A stretch of 64,000 nt of DNA from Ostreococcus lucimarinus CCE9901 (GCF_000092065.1 NC_009373.1:62001-126000), one strand, 5' to 3'. Positions 27,499 through 36,818 are shown, counted from the stretch's first letter. Notes: generated by a model from the sequence alone, not told the origin. Numbers and translations are program-made.

Positions 27499-29328
27499 AT
27501 GGCGACGCCGCGCGCGGCGGCGGCGGCGGTGGCGGCGCGACCGTCGACGCCGCGCCGACGCGCGCGCGCGCGCGCGGGCGACGGGCGACACCTCGACGCG
27601 ACGGCGGACGCGGTGCGCGCGGCGGGCGTCGCGGCGCGGCGCGCGGCGCCGCGAACGGGACGCGCGGAGGACGGGGAGGAGGACGCGCGGGGGCGACGCG
27701 CGGTGTACGTGGAGACGTACGGGTGCCAGATGAACGTGAACGACTCGGAGGTGATGATGGCGGTGCTCGAGGGCGCGGGGTACGACGAGACGAAGGAGGT
27801 GAACGACGCGGACGTGATTCTGATCAACACGTGCGCGATTCGGGATAAGGCGGAGGCGAAAATTTGGCAGCGGTTGGCGTACTTTCGATCGCTGGGGAAC
27901 GGGAAGAAACGGAGCGAAAAGCCGGTGGTGGGCGTGCTGGGATGCATGGCGGAGAGGATCAAGGAGAAGTTGTTGGAGGCGGATAGGCTGGCGGACATCG
28001 TGGCGGGACCGGACGCGTATAGGGATTTGCCGAATCTCATCGACGCCGTCGTCGGGAATCCGGGAGGGAAGGCGATGAACGTGCAGTTGAGCGTGGAGGA
28101 GACGTACGCGGACATCATTCCCGTGCGCGAGGCGGGGTCGCACTCGGCTTTTGTCACCATCATGCGCGGGTGCGACAACGCGTGCGCGTTTTGCATCGTG
28201 CCGTACACGCGCGGACGCGAGCGCTCGCGCGATTTGGCGAGCATCATGTACGAGATTCGTCTTTTGAGCGAACAAGGGGTGAAAGAGGTCACTTTGCTCG
28301 GGCAAAACGTGAACTCGTACGCGGGAGAGCCCGCGAGCGCGACGACGACGGATTTCTTGAGCTCACTGCGAGGCGAATCCAAAGACCCGATCGCCGAGCT
28401 CGCGAACGCGTCGACGGAACGTTTGGCGAGCGCGAGCGGTAGCGCGTTCGTCGGCTACGCCGATGGCTTCGCGAGTCGGTACGATCCCGAGCGCAAGCGA
28501 GCGGGGACGATTCAATTCGCCGAGTTGCTCGATAAAGTCGCGAGCGTGGATCCCGAGATGCGCATTCGTTTCACGTCGCCGCACCCGAAGGATTTCCCCG
28601 ACGACGTCTTGCGAGTGATTCGCGATCGACCCAACGTGTCGAAGTGCTTGCACATGCCCGCGCAGAGCGGGTCGTCGGCTACCTTGGAGCGCATGGCGCG
28701 TGGGTACACGCGCGAGTCTTACTTTGCCCTCATCGATCGCGTCAAGGCGATGATTCCGGGGTGCGCCATCACCACGGATATCATCAGCGGCTTTTGCGGC
28801 GAGACCGAGGACGATCACGAGGACACCGTGAGTTTGATGAGCGCGATCGGATACGAACAAGCGTTCATGTTCGCTTACAGCGAACGCGAGGGCACGGCGG
28901 GGCAAAGACACCAAATCGACGACGTCCCCGAAGACGTGAAGCAGCGGCGTCTGCAGGAAGTCATCGACGCCTTTCGAGCGCGCGCGGCGGAGAAGCAACA
29001 GATGGAGATCGGTTCCACGCATTGCGTGTTGGTGGAGGGTCCGAGTAAGAAAAACTCCGACGAGTGGACGGGGAAGACGGACACATCGAAGTGGGTGGTG
29101 TTCGAAAAGAATGATGCCATCGGCAAGTACGCCGGCGACGAAGACGCGCCGACGAGCGGGTCGTACGGCGTCAAGCCTGGAGATTACGTCGCCGTTCGCG
29201 TCACTGGGTGCAGTACGGGGACGTTATTTGGTCAAGTTCTCGGTAAGACGAGTTTGGTAGAGTTTCAAAACTTGCACGGCGCGCAGTGGACGACGCCAAA
29301 GTCGAGCAACGGCGCGAGCGCGCGTTGA
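27499..29328 (+). CDS. tRNA methylthiotransferase, MiaB/CDK5RAP1 type (organellar)
   Basis: 609 residues from the ATG at 27499; an upstream in-frame ATG at 27358 would add 47. The Arg/Ala-rich N terminus fits an organelle presequence. The UPF0004 domain supplies three cluster cysteines (ETYGCQMN, NTCAIRD, VLGCMAER). The radical SAM motif CDNACAFCIVPYTRGRERSR follows, then the TIM-barrel and a C-terminal TRAM domain (GDYVAVRVTGCSTGTLFG). It adds a methylthio group to N6-isopentenyladenosine at tRNA position 37 in mitochondria or plastids. An insert of ~70 residues (ATTTDFLSSLRGESKDPIAE and following) interrupts the radical SAM domain, longer than in bacterial MiaB. TGTAA follows the stop. Confidence 0.93.
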   Translation: MATPRAAAAAVAARPSTPRRRARARAGDGRHLDATADAVRAAGVAARRAAPRTGRAEDGEEDARGRRAVYVETYGCQMNVNDSEVMMAVLEGAGYDETKEVNDADVILINTCAIRDKAEAKIWQRLAYFRSLGNGKKRSEKPVVGVLGCMAERIKEKLLEADRLADIVAGPDAYRDLPNLIDAVVGNPGGKAMNVQLSVEETYADIIPVREAGSHSAFVTIMRGCDNACAFCIVPYTRGRERSRDLASIMYEIRLLSEQGVKEVTLLGQNVNSYAGEPASATTTDFLSSLRGESKDPIAELANASTERLASASGSAFVGYADGFASRYDPERKRAGTIQFAELLDKVASVDPEMRIRFTSPHPKDFPDDVLRVIRDRPNVSKCLHMPAQSGSSATLERMARGYTRESYFALIDRVKAMIPGCAITTDIISGFCGETEDDHEDTVSLMSAIGYEQAFMFAYSEREGTAGQRHQIDDVPEDVKQRRLQEVIDAFRARAAEKQQMEIGSTHCVLVEGPSKKNSDEWTGKTDTSKWVVFEKNDAIGKYAGDEDAPTSGSYGVKPGDYVAVRVTGCSTGTLFGQVLGKTSLVEFQNLHGAQWTTPKSSNGASAR

Positions 29329-29337
29329 CGCGAGCGA

Positions 29338-29349
29338 TGTAAAATTACA
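29338..29349. terminator. Face-to-face polyadenylation signals of convergent genes
   Basis: The 12 bp tgtaaaattaca carry TGTAA for the plus-strand MiaB-type gene (10 nt after its stop) and, on the other strand, TGTAA for the DEAD-box helicase gene whose stop is at 29367. TGTAA is the usual green-algal polyadenylation element. Both mRNAs would therefore end within a few bases of each other. Confidence 0.55.
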
Positions 29350-29366
29350 CACAATCTAATCATTAT

Positions 29367-31283
29367 TCATCTTTCGTCGACGACCGATTCTTCTTCCGCT
29401 TCATCCTTCGCCCGCACGTATCGTCTCTTCAAGCCGAGCGCCAACGCGACGTCTTCCGCGACGTCTTCTGCTCGAGTGTCCACGACGCACGTGACGTAAA
29501 ACGGTCCCTCCTGCCCCGTGCGCGCCGTGCGTCCGCATCGGTGCACGTGCATCTCCATGGACGGCGCCGCGCCGTACTGCACGACGTGATGTAATTGCGG
29601 AAAATCGATTCCACGCGCCGCGAGATCGGTGCACACGCACGTGGTGAGCTCACCGGAGATGAAATCGTCGAGGACGACGCCGCGCTCCTTCGCCTTGCCG
29701 TGAAACGCGAGCGCGACGACGTCGCGCTCGTCGAGTTTTTGCACGACTTCATCCGCCTCTTCGGGAGAGTTGACGAAGATGAGCGTTTTGTACTGTTTGT
29801 GCCGTTCGAGCGCGTCGGCCAAGGCGGCGAATTTCGCCTCGGCACCGTCGACGTCGTCCACGCGCGTCTTGAGCTGCGGATGCACGCGACCGAATTGCGC
29901 CGTCGAGATCCACTCGAATTCGTCCGCCGCTTCCGCCGGAAATGCGTCGAGCAGAGGCTGCGCCTCGCGCATCGTAGCCGCGGCGAAAACGTACTGCACG
30001 CGCGCGTCGAATCGATTGACCCCACCCTCGCCGTACGTCGCGGCGATGATACCGCCGACGTCGCGAGCGAAACCGCTCGACAACATTTCATCCGCCTCGT
30101 CCACGACGACGTGACGCAAACGACCGAGCAACACCCACTCGTCTTTGATGAGTTTCAGCAAGCGCGCGGGCGTGCACACGAGGATATCGGCGTTGCGAAA
30201 TTCCGGAATCGCCTCCTCGTCTCCCGCGAGCTTCGACTTGTCCGCCGACGTGGATTTCGTCTTTTTCGCTTTGCCCGTCTTGGCGCCGCCCTTGGATTTC
30301 GGTCTCACCAACTTCTTCTCCTTCCCGAGCAGCGCGAACACGCTCGGCGTCGGCACGTCCGCGCTCGCGCTGCTCCAATACGCCGCGAGTTCGGCGGCGT
30401 GCGCGACCTGTCTCCCCAGCTCCACGCTCGGCGTCAACGCGACGCACGCGGGACAACATCGTCCGCTTCGCTTCGTCCCTTTCCTCCCCGGCGTCGTCAT
30501 CGACGCCAATATCGGCAGCAGGTACGCGAACGTCTTCCCCGACCCCGTCTCCGCGAGCAACACCGCGGACTTCCCCCGAACGAGCTCCGGAATCGCCAAT
30601 CGCTGAATCTCCGTCGTCCGCCGCAACCCGGCGTCTCGCGCGTTCGCCGCCAATCCCGCCGGCAATCCCGCCCTCTCGAGCGCGTTCGCCCCCCCCGAAT
30701 CCCCATTCGCGCCCTCTCGCGCCTCTCTCTCCGCGCGCCGCGCGTCCCTCGCCCTTCTCGCCGCCTCCCACGGCCGTTCCGTCCCTCGCTTATACGCCGT
30801 CGCCGCCTTTCCCGAATCCGCCCTCGTCGTCTCCGACCCCCCGTCTCGCCGTCGAATCCTCCCATCCACCGCCCGCGCGTCGACGTCCTCCCCCATCATT
30901 CGCGCCCATCCGCTCAGGCCCTCGTCCTCGCCCCAGTACGCGTCTCGCGCGCGCGTCGCGTCGCCTCTTCTCGTCGCGTCGCGTCGTCGCGTCGCCCTCG
31001 CGAGCGCCGCCGCGCTCGCCGCGCGAAATCCCGCCTCGTCGTCGTCGTCGTCGCTTCGGCGCGCGTTTGAGTCGCGCGTCAATCGCGCGTATTTCGCGTC
31101 GTTCGTCGACGCCCACGAGCGCGCGCGCGGCCGTCGCGCGTCGAGGGCGTCGTCGCCGTCGCGCGTCGAGCCGGCGGCGGCGACGACTCGTCGCGTCGTG
31201 TTCGCGTCCGCGCGCCGCGACGCGACGGGAAAACGACGCGACGACGCGACGGGCGTCGCGCGCGGCGCGAATCGCGCGGGCAT
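29367..31283 (-). CDS. DEAD-box RNA helicase, probably plastid
   Basis: 638 residues. The first ~40 residues look like a transit peptide. Helicase motifs in order: Q motif (TEIQRLAIPELVRGK), Walker A AETGSGKT, TPARL, VVDEADEML, a motif III FAAATM in place of SAT, LIFVNS, CTDLAARGIDFPQ and HRCGRTARTG. A basic insert of ~45 residues (KSKGGAKTGKAKKTKSTSAD) sits between motifs Ia and Ib. Family members unwind RNA in rRNA maturation or group II intron splicing in chloroplasts; the plant relatives with a basic insert are RH39/RH22-like, which I infer only loosely. The start at 31283 is the first good ATG. Divergent from bL19c. Confidence 0.88.
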   Translation of the reverse strand: MPARFAPRATPVASSRRFPVASRRADANTTRRVVAAAGSTRDGDDALDARRPRARSWASTNDAKYARLTRDSNARRSDDDDDEAGFRAASAAALARATRRRDATRRGDATRARDAYWGEDEGLSGWARMMGEDVDARAVDGRIRRRDGGSETTRADSGKAATAYKRGTERPWEAARRARDARRAEREAREGANGDSGGANALERAGLPAGLAANARDAGLRRTTEIQRLAIPELVRGKSAVLLAETGSGKTFAYLLPILASMTTPGRKGTKRSGRCCPACVALTPSVELGRQVAHAAELAAYWSSASADVPTPSVFALLGKEKKLVRPKSKGGAKTGKAKKTKSTSADKSKLAGDEEAIPEFRNADILVCTPARLLKLIKDEWVLLGRLRHVVVDEADEMLSSGFARDVGGIIAATYGEGGVNRFDARVQYVFAAATMREAQPLLDAFPAEAADEFEWISTAQFGRVHPQLKTRVDDVDGAEAKFAALADALERHKQYKTLIFVNSPEEADEVVQKLDERDVVALAFHGKAKERGVVLDDFISGELTTCVCTDLAARGIDFPQLHHVVQYGAAPSMEMHVHRCGRTARTGQEGPFYVTCVVDTRAEDVAEDVALALGLKRRYVRAKDEAEEESVVDER

Positions 31284-31630
31284 CGCGCGCTCGACGCGCG
31301 CGCGGGAGCGCGGTCGCGAGGTCGGCGCGGCGCGCGACCGATTCGATGCGATACTCCATCATGGGGTTAAAATATATTTATATATGTACTGGTTCGTCTA
31401 TGGGTTTGTGTGTATTTATATATGTACCGTATGTCCGATGTGTATATTTATGTATAGACGCACACACGACGCCATTCGAGGGTTTCGCGCTGTGCGACGC
31501 GCGACCGCACCTCGCGACGCGACGCGCGACGACGAACGACGCGTCGCGAAACGCGCGCGCACGTTTATTTACCGCCGCTCGACGCGACCGCCGAAGCTCG
31601 CTCGACGCGACCGCGACGCACACGCGGACG
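31284..31630. promoter_or_regulatory. Divergent promoter with AT-rich island
   Basis: 347 bp separate two divergent plastid-targeted genes. An AT-rich island at about 31368-31460 contains AATATATTTATATATG twice in slightly different form and the recurring accgtatgtccgatg at 31427-31440. The remainder is GC-rich with CGACG runs. Confidence 0.55.
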
Positions 31631-32542
31631 ATGATGACGACGACGACGACGACGCCGGCGCGCGCGACGGCGACGCGGGCGACGCTCGCCGCGCGACGCG
31701 CGACGTCGATTCGCGGCGCGCGATGCGCGCGACCGACGCACACTGCGACGCTTCAACGCTCAACGCGTCGAGCGCGCGTCGAGATCGCGTGCAGCGCGAC
31801 GAAGACGGCGCACTCGTACAGCCACACGAACAAGAAGGGTTTGTCGGCGTACGTCGAGCGCGCGAGCGCGCGACAGACGAAGCGCGATCTGATCCCGTTC
31901 CGAGTCGGGATGACGCTGAGGGTGGGCGTGACGGTGAAAGAAGGGAATAAGACGCGGGTGCAACCCTTCGAGGGGGTGGTGATCGGGATTCACCGCGCGG
32001 GCGTGGCGACGACGGTGACGGTGCGGAAAACCTTGCAGGGGTTCGGCGTGGAGCGAGTGTTTCCGGTGCACTCGCCGTTGTGCACGTTCGAGGAGGTTCG
32101 CGGCGCGGGTAAACCGGTGGTACGTATTTTATTGAGCGTCGACGCGGGCGCGACGGCGCGACGGCGCGACGCGGGACGCGCGAGGACGCGAGACGCGACG
32201 CGCGCGGATAACCCTCGAGCCGCGCGACGCGGACGACTGACCTCGAGCGATCTCTTCTTCATTTTCTCCGCGCAGGTTCGTCGCGCGAAATTATTCTACC
32301 TCCGCCGATTGGTGGGCAAACAAGCGCGCCTGAAGACGCGCTTCGTGTCCAAGCGCGAGGGCAAGACGAGACACGAGATCAAGATGGAAGCCATGCGCGC
32401 CGAGGACGCGCGTCTGCAAGCCGTCGCCGACGCCGAAGCCGCCGCCGCCGCCGCCGCCGCCGAGGCCGCCGCCGCCGCCGAGGCCGCCGCCGCCGAGGCC
32501 GCCGCCGCCGAGGCCGCGTCTTCGGAGGAACCCGCGGAGTAG
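31631..32542 (+). CDS. Plastid 50S ribosomal protein bL19c (2 exons)
   Basis: Exons 31631..32119 and 32276..32542 give 251 residues. The intron of 156 nt has a GTACG donor, ACTGAC branch and CAG acceptor; it is a multiple of three without stops. Joining restores VVRRAKLFYLRRLVGKQARLK-like sequence, the L19 C-terminal signature. The N-terminal ~70 residues are Thr/Arg/Ala-rich transit peptide. The body has FRVGMTLRVGVTVKEGNKTR and FEGVVIGIHRAGVATTVTVR. The last ~35 residues are an Ala-Glu tail from a GCC repeat. bL19 sits at the subunit interface of the plastid ribosome. A second in-frame ATG follows directly at 31634. Confidence 0.93.
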   Translation: MMTTTTTTPARATATRATLAARRATSIRGARCARPTHTATLQRSTRRARVEIACSATKTAHSYSHTNKKGLSAYVERASARQTKRDLIPFRVGMTLRVGVTVKEGNKTRVQPFEGVVIGIHRAGVATTVTVRKTLQGFGVERVFPVHSPLCTFEEVRGAGKPVVRILLSVDAGATARRRDAGRARTRDATRADNPRAARRGRLTSSDLFFIFSAQVRRAKLFYLRRLVGKQARLKTRFVSKREGKTRHEIKMEAMRAEDARLQAVADAEAAAAAAAAEAAAAAEAAAAEAAAAEAASSEEPAE

Positions 32543-32753
32543 AGCTTTTAACGCATCGATTCATCACCACGAACGCGTCTTCGCCTCGACGCCCGGCGCC
32601 CGGCGCCGCGCCCCCCCCGGTCACCCTCGCGTCGTCGCGATATCCCTCTTTCACCACCCCGAATACGTACTCAAACCTCATATTTTACCCAACTGTAAAC
32701 CTAACGAATCCCACTCGCCGCGCCATCGCGCCGCACTCCGCGACGCGCGCGCC

Positions 32754-33355
32754 ATGGCCGCCACGATCACGCTCCGCTCGTCCGACGACGAGACCTTCGA
32801 GGTCGACGAGGACGTCGCTTTGTGCGTGCCCGCGCGTGTCGCGACGCGCGAATCGCGACGCGCGAATCGCGACGAAGGAATCGCGTCGAACGATTCGAAA
32901 CCTCGACGACCGACGACCGACGACCGAGGACTGACGAGACGCGACGACGACGCGCGCGCGACGACAGCCTGTCGGAGACGATTAAATCCATCATCGAGGA
33001 CACGGAGAACGACGCGCCGGTGCCGCTGCCGAACGTGAACTCGAAGATTTTGACCAAGGTGATCGAGTACTGCAAGTATCACGTCAAGGCGAAGAAGGAG
33101 AACGAATCCGAGGCGAACGTGAAGGCGTTCAACAACGATTTCGTCAAGGTGGACCAGGCGACGCTGTTTGAAATCATTCTGGCGGCGAATTACTTGAACA
33201 TGAAGGGGCTGCTGGACTTGACGTGCATGACGGTGGCGAACATGATGAAGGGGAAGACGCCGGAGGAGATTCGTAAGACGTTTAACATCAAGAATGATTT
33301 CACGCCCGAGGAGGAAGAGGAGGTTAGGAAGGAAAATCAATGGGCGTTCGATTAA
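32754..33355 (+). CDS. SKP1: SKP1, core subunit of SCF ubiquitin ligases (2 exons)
   Basis: Exons 32754..32821 and 32968..33355 give 151 residues. The 146-nt intron shows GTGCG, ACTGAC and CAG landmarks and splits a Phe codon (phase 2). The BTB/POZ part starts [20 protein letters not shown] and has [19 protein letters not shown]; the F-box-binding C terminus ends [20 protein letters not shown] then ENQWAFD, the typical SKP1 ending. SKP1 bridges cullin 1 and F-box proteins in the nucleus and cytosol. The length equals that of plant SKP1/ASK proteins. The frame upstream of exon 2 reads into the intron without stop, which can mislead gene finders. Confidence 0.95.
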
Positions 33356-33360
33356 TCGAC

Positions 33361-33420
33361 GGTGACGACGAGACGAGACGAGACGACGAACGACGAACGA
33401 CGAGACGAGACGACGAGACT
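33361..33420. repeat. Low-complexity GACGA/GAACGA tract
   Basis: About 60 bp of imperfect gacga and gaacga units follow the SKP1 stop and probably lie in its 3' UTR. The opposite-strand reading is TCGTC-rich. Confidence 0.7.
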
Positions 33421-33512
33421 CGAAAAATTTACTGTATCATGAACAACACGATTAGCTAGCGATGACGATGAGAATACGACGACGAAAGAAAACGCATCTT
33501 CAAAACGCCGCG

Positions 33513-34793
33513 TCACAAGTACTCGTTCGCCTTCATCTCCGCGAGCTCGGGTAAGGACACTTCGATCTCGATTTCTTCCTCCTCGCCCTTGGCCGCGAAC
33601 GACGACGTCTTGATCGTCCACGGTCCGCGGGGCTTGCGAACCTCGGTCAAGTCACCGTTTTCGCCCGCGGGCGCGCATTCGAATCCTTCGTCGCGTCGCG
33701 CCAATTGCGCGACGGCTTTCATCGCGAGTTCGAACGCCTGAAGCTCGATGATCGCCGGTCGGGAAATCTCGAGATTGTCGCCGGATTCCTCGTCTAGGGC
33801 GATTTTAAAGAATAGCGGCCACAACACGCCGCCGACTTCACCCTCCGCCGCGACTAACGGCCAATCGTGCGCGTCGCGCGCGTCTAAATCCTCGAAAGGC
33901 GTCTCCACAGCGCTCGAAAACATGCACGTCTGCCCCTCCAAGCTCGGCTCGACGTCCTCGTTCCCGTGCTCGACCTCAAACGCCACCTGCGCATCCTTCA
34001 GCGTCTTGTGCACGTTGAATCCGAAGTTTTCATCCTCGAACGTCCCATCGAACGCGACGAAGCACGTCAACCGCATCGTGACGTCGTCGCGCAGCATTAA
34101 CCGGTACGCGATTTTCACCGGTCGACGCCGTTCAAGCTTACGCCGAATCCCGCACTCAGCGAACGCCTTCGCCGCGCCGAATAAACTCGCACCGAACCGA
34201 GGCGTGAACCCATCGATGGATTCCATCAATCCCGGCAAATGCTGCGTCCCCCAGACCTCGTCATTCTCGCTCGGCCGCATCTGCGGCTCGATTTGCCCTC
34301 GCACCACGTCTCGCAACACGCTCTCCGGCACCGGCGCGAAACTCACATCTCGCACGCTCGGTATTTTCGCCATCACCCCATCTCGGCATCCATTGACATA
34401 CTTACACCCATCGAACGAATCCCACTCCTCGAGCGATTTCCCCGCCAGCGCGCGCGCCGTCGCCGTGCACGCGAACGCCACGCGCGTCGGCTTCGCCGTC
34501 GTCCCCTCGCCGTCGCCCTTTTTGCTCGAATTCAGCACCTTTGGATTTTCCGCGACGCGAGACAGAAATTCGACAACCTCTTCGCACGTCGGTTCGTCGT
34601 ACACCACGTTCCCGCGCTCGTCGTCGCCGTGCGCGTGCGACAGAAATTCTCCAGTCTGCGTGCGGATGACCAAAATCAGCGTTGGACGCGTCGGTTCTTG
34701 CTCCTCGGGCGCCTTCTCGCGCGTGTCTTCCGTCGGCACCCAGGCGCGAAGTTTATGCACGTACACGTGCCACGTCACGGCGTCGCTCGCCAT
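33513..34793 (-). CDS. Conserved hypothetical protein, possibly DUF6930-type
   Basis: 426 residues from the ATG at 34793 (MASDAVTWHVYVHKLRAW). The N-terminal part has PTLILVIRTQTGEFLSHAHG and PTRVAFACTATARAL separated by a low-complexity Ser/Lys stretch. The middle has CGIRRKLERRRPVKIAYRLM and CFVAFDGTFEDENFGFN; the C terminus is acidic and ends EEEEIEIEVSLPELAEM. The first part reminds me of the DUF7309/DUF6930 pair of bacterial and algal proteins, but this is a guess. No transit peptide or membrane segment is evident. It is divergent from TruA, with only 115 bp between start codons. Confidence 0.7.
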   Translation of the reverse strand: MASDAVTWHVYVHKLRAWVPTEDTREKAPEEQEPTRPTLILVIRTQTGEFLSHAHGDDERGNVVYDEPTCEEVVEFLSRVAENPKVLNSSKKGDGEGTTAKPTRVAFACTATARALAGKSLEEWDSFDGCKYVNGCRDGVMAKIPSVRDVSFAPVPESVLRDVVRGQIEPQMRPSENDEVWGTQHLPGLMESIDGFTPRFGASLFGAAKAFAECGIRRKLERRRPVKIAYRLMLRDDVTMRLTCFVAFDGTFEDENFGFNVHKTLKDAQVAFEVEHGNEDVEPSLEGQTCMFSSAVETPFEDLDARDAHDWPLVAAEGEVGGVLWPLFFKIALDEESGDNLEISRPAIIELQAFELAMKAVAQLARRDEGFECAPAGENGDLTEVRKPRGPWTIKTSSFAAKGEEEEIEIEVSLPELAEMKANEYL

Positions 34794-34908
34794 CGCGCGC
34801 GCGTTCGAAGCGTCGCGAAGTGCGGTGAGGTTTGTCCCGGTGTCCCGCGTCGGGACGCGAAACGCGCCCGCACATCGCGGCGGGCGTCCATGCGGCGCGC
34901 GCGACGCG

Positions 34909-36033
34909 ATGGCGACGTGTGAATGGACGCGCGCGATCGTTCGAGCGCGCGCCGCGCGCGCGGAGAGGCGCGCAGACGACGCGCGGGGAGGATTTCGAGC
35001 GCAAAAAGTGCGCTCGCGCGCTCGGGCTGGCGCGGGAAAGCGACGCGCGCGGGCCAACGCGACGGTTCGCGCGAGCGAAAACGACGAAAGCGGCGCGGCG
35101 TCGAACGCGAGCGTCCGCGAGAGCGAGCCGTATGGGGAAAACGCGGCGAAAAACGCGGCGTATAAGGCTTCGATGTCGGACGCGCAGCTCGAGCTGCATC
35201 GCGCTTCGGGACGCGACGTCACGTACGCGCTGAAGATTTCGTACGATGGCGAGCGTTATAATGGATTTCAGTACCAAGGCGAAGACGTGCCGACGATTCA
35301 GCGCGAACTCGAGCGCGCGCTCGCGAAGCTGACCGGGATCGATCGAGAACGGCTTCGATTGGGCGCCGCCGGTCGCACCGACGCCGGCGTGCACGCGCGA
35401 GGGCAAGTCGCGCACTTTTATTGCGAAAAATCGTTAGGAGAAGACTTGACGCGGTGTCAAAAGGCGATGAACGGGATGTTACCGAAAGACATTCGCGTCG
35501 ACGCGTTCTGGGAACCCCATCCGTTGTTTCATTCGAGATTTCACGCGAGCGGCAAGACGTACCACTACTACGTGGACGCGCGCGCGACGTCGAGCCCGTT
35601 CACGAGAAAGTACGCGCATCAGGTCGGATGGCGCCCGTGCGACGTCGAACTGTTGCGTCAAGCCGCGCAGTTGTTCGTCGGGACGATGGATTACAAAGGG
35701 TTTTGCAACACGTCGAGGGATAAATCAAACGAGGACAGGAACACGACGCGAACGATTCGTCGCTTCGACGTCTTCGAGGACGCCGCGGACGACGGATTGA
35801 TTCGTCTCGAGGTCGAGGGCGACGGATTTTTGTATCGTCAAGTGCGCAACATGGTCGGCGCGCTCTTGGTCGTCGCGAGCGGCAAGCACGACCTGGCGTA
35901 CCTGCGAACGCTCATCGAAACCAAGGATCGCTCGCGCGCGCCCATGGGCGCGCCCGCGCGCGGCTTGTTTCTTCACGAAGTCTTCTACCCGACCGAGGTC
36001 TTAGCGAGACCTCGTTCGGACGACACCGCTTAA
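34909..36033 (+). CDS. tRNA pseudouridine synthase, TruA family (plastid-targeted likely)
   Basis: 374 residues from the ATG at 34909. A ~60-residue Arg/Ala-rich head (MATCEWTRAIVRARAARAER) fits an organelle transit peptide. The TruA core starts YALKISYDGERYNGFQYQGE and contains the catalytic aspartate in GRTDAGVHARGQVAHF, then FHSRFHASGKTYHYYVD, and the final VEGDGFLYRQVRNMVGAL motif. TruA makes pseudouridine at tRNA positions 38-40. The length without the leader equals bacterial TruA. It shares its promoter with the gene on the other strand. Confidence 0.93.
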   Translation: MATCEWTRAIVRARAARAERRADDARGGFRAQKVRSRARAGAGKRRARANATVRASENDESGAASNASVRESEPYGENAAKNAAYKASMSDAQLELHRASGRDVTYALKISYDGERYNGFQYQGEDVPTIQRELERALAKLTGIDRERLRLGAAGRTDAGVHARGQVAHFYCEKSLGEDLTRCQKAMNGMLPKDIRVDAFWEPHPLFHSRFHASGKTYHYYVDARATSSPFTRKYAHQVGWRPCDVELLRQAAQLFVGTMDYKGFCNTSRDKSNEDRNTTRTIRRFDVFEDAADDGLIRLEVEGDGFLYRQVRNMVGALLVVASGKHDLAYLRTLIETKDRSRAPMGAPARGLFLHEVFYPTEVLARPRSDDTA

Positions 36034-36116
36034 ACGCGCGCGCGGCGTCGCTCGCGCGTTCGCTCGCCGCGCGCGCCCGCGGGCGCTAAAACTGTATTCT
36101 AAAATCGCCCTCGTCC

Positions 36117-36818
36117 CTAACCGTCGCGTTTGCGCCGCTCGCCCTCCTCGCGCTGCGCCCTCGCCACGTCCTCGTCCTCCCCCGCGTCCAGCATCTCCTG
36201 CACCATCGCCCCCACCACGTTATCCCCGTCCGTCGCCAAGTAATGCGCGTAGTGCGCGTGCAAACACTTCACCTGTATCAGCAGCCCCGTCCCGCCGACG
36301 TCGTCCCGCGCGTACCCCCCCACGCCTCGATCCCGCAGCGCCTCCACGTGTTCCCCCCCCAACCGCTCGCACATCTCCCGCTCTTTCCCCGTCAACAATC
36401 CCCATCGCATCGCCGCGTACCGTCTCTGCTGCGCGTCGAAGATTCGCGCCGTCGCCTCGTCGTCGTCGATTTTTCGCCGCGCCGCCGCCGCGCCGCCGCC
36501 GTGCTCCAACCTCCCGACTCGCCTGCACAGCTCGCGATCGCACAGCCACAGCGCGTTCGGCCACGGCGACTCCACCGTCGTCGACCCGCGCCATTTCTTC
36601 GCTCGCGCGCGCCGTCGCGCGCGCTCGTCGTCGCCGCGCGCGCGCTGCGTCCGCAGCGGTCGGCACAGCAAAACCGTCGGATTCCCGCGCGCGTCGCGCC
36701 GCGCGACGCCCAGGACGTCGACGGACCCGTCGAGGCGCTTGACGGCGCGCGCGTCGTCGATCGTCGAGGCGTCGGCGCGACGCAGCGGCGAAGCGTGCGC
36801 CAGGTAACCGTCGGGCAT
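36117..36818 (-). CDS. DUF501 family protein
   Basis: 233 residues from the ATG at 36818. Diagnostic blocks are GNPTVLLCRPL, then SPWPNALWLCDRELCRRVGR near the middle and, at the C terminus, LLIQVKCLHAHYAHYLATDG followed by DNVVGAMV. These match DUF501, a small family mainly of actinobacteria whose genes neighbour enolase, FtsB-like and Ppx genes there. No function is established. Three basic or His-rich stretches and the Cys in VKCLH might bind metal or phosphate, which is speculation. It is only 15 bp from the start codon of the IPT gene on the other strand. Longer upstream starts would overlap that gene. Confidence 0.8.
   Translation of the reverse strand: MPDGYLAHASPLRRADASTIDDARAVKRLDGSVDVLGVARRDARGNPTVLLCRPLRTQRARGDDERARRRARAKKWRGSTTVESPWPNALWLCDRELCRRVGRLEHGGGAAAARRKIDDDEATARIFDAQQRRYAAMRWGLLTGKEREMCERLGGEHVEALRDRGVGGYARDDVGGTGLLIQVKCLHAHYAHYLATDGDNVVGAMVQEMLDAGEDEDVARAQREEGERRKRDG

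Noticed and set aside
26676-27848. Long plus-strand frame through the 75-bp minisatellite
   Set aside because: It overlaps two real genes in other frames, and the 25-residue repeat has no recognisable domain; open because the unit lacks stops.
31067-31630. In-frame extension upstream of bL19c
   Set aside because: It runs through the AT-rich promoter and antisense to the helicase gene; no ATG context or similarity supports it.
33748-34908. Upstream frame of the TruA-type gene
   Set aside because: It lies antisense to the conserved hypothetical gene at 33513-34793 and has no organelle-peptide character; the ATG at 34909 is adequate.
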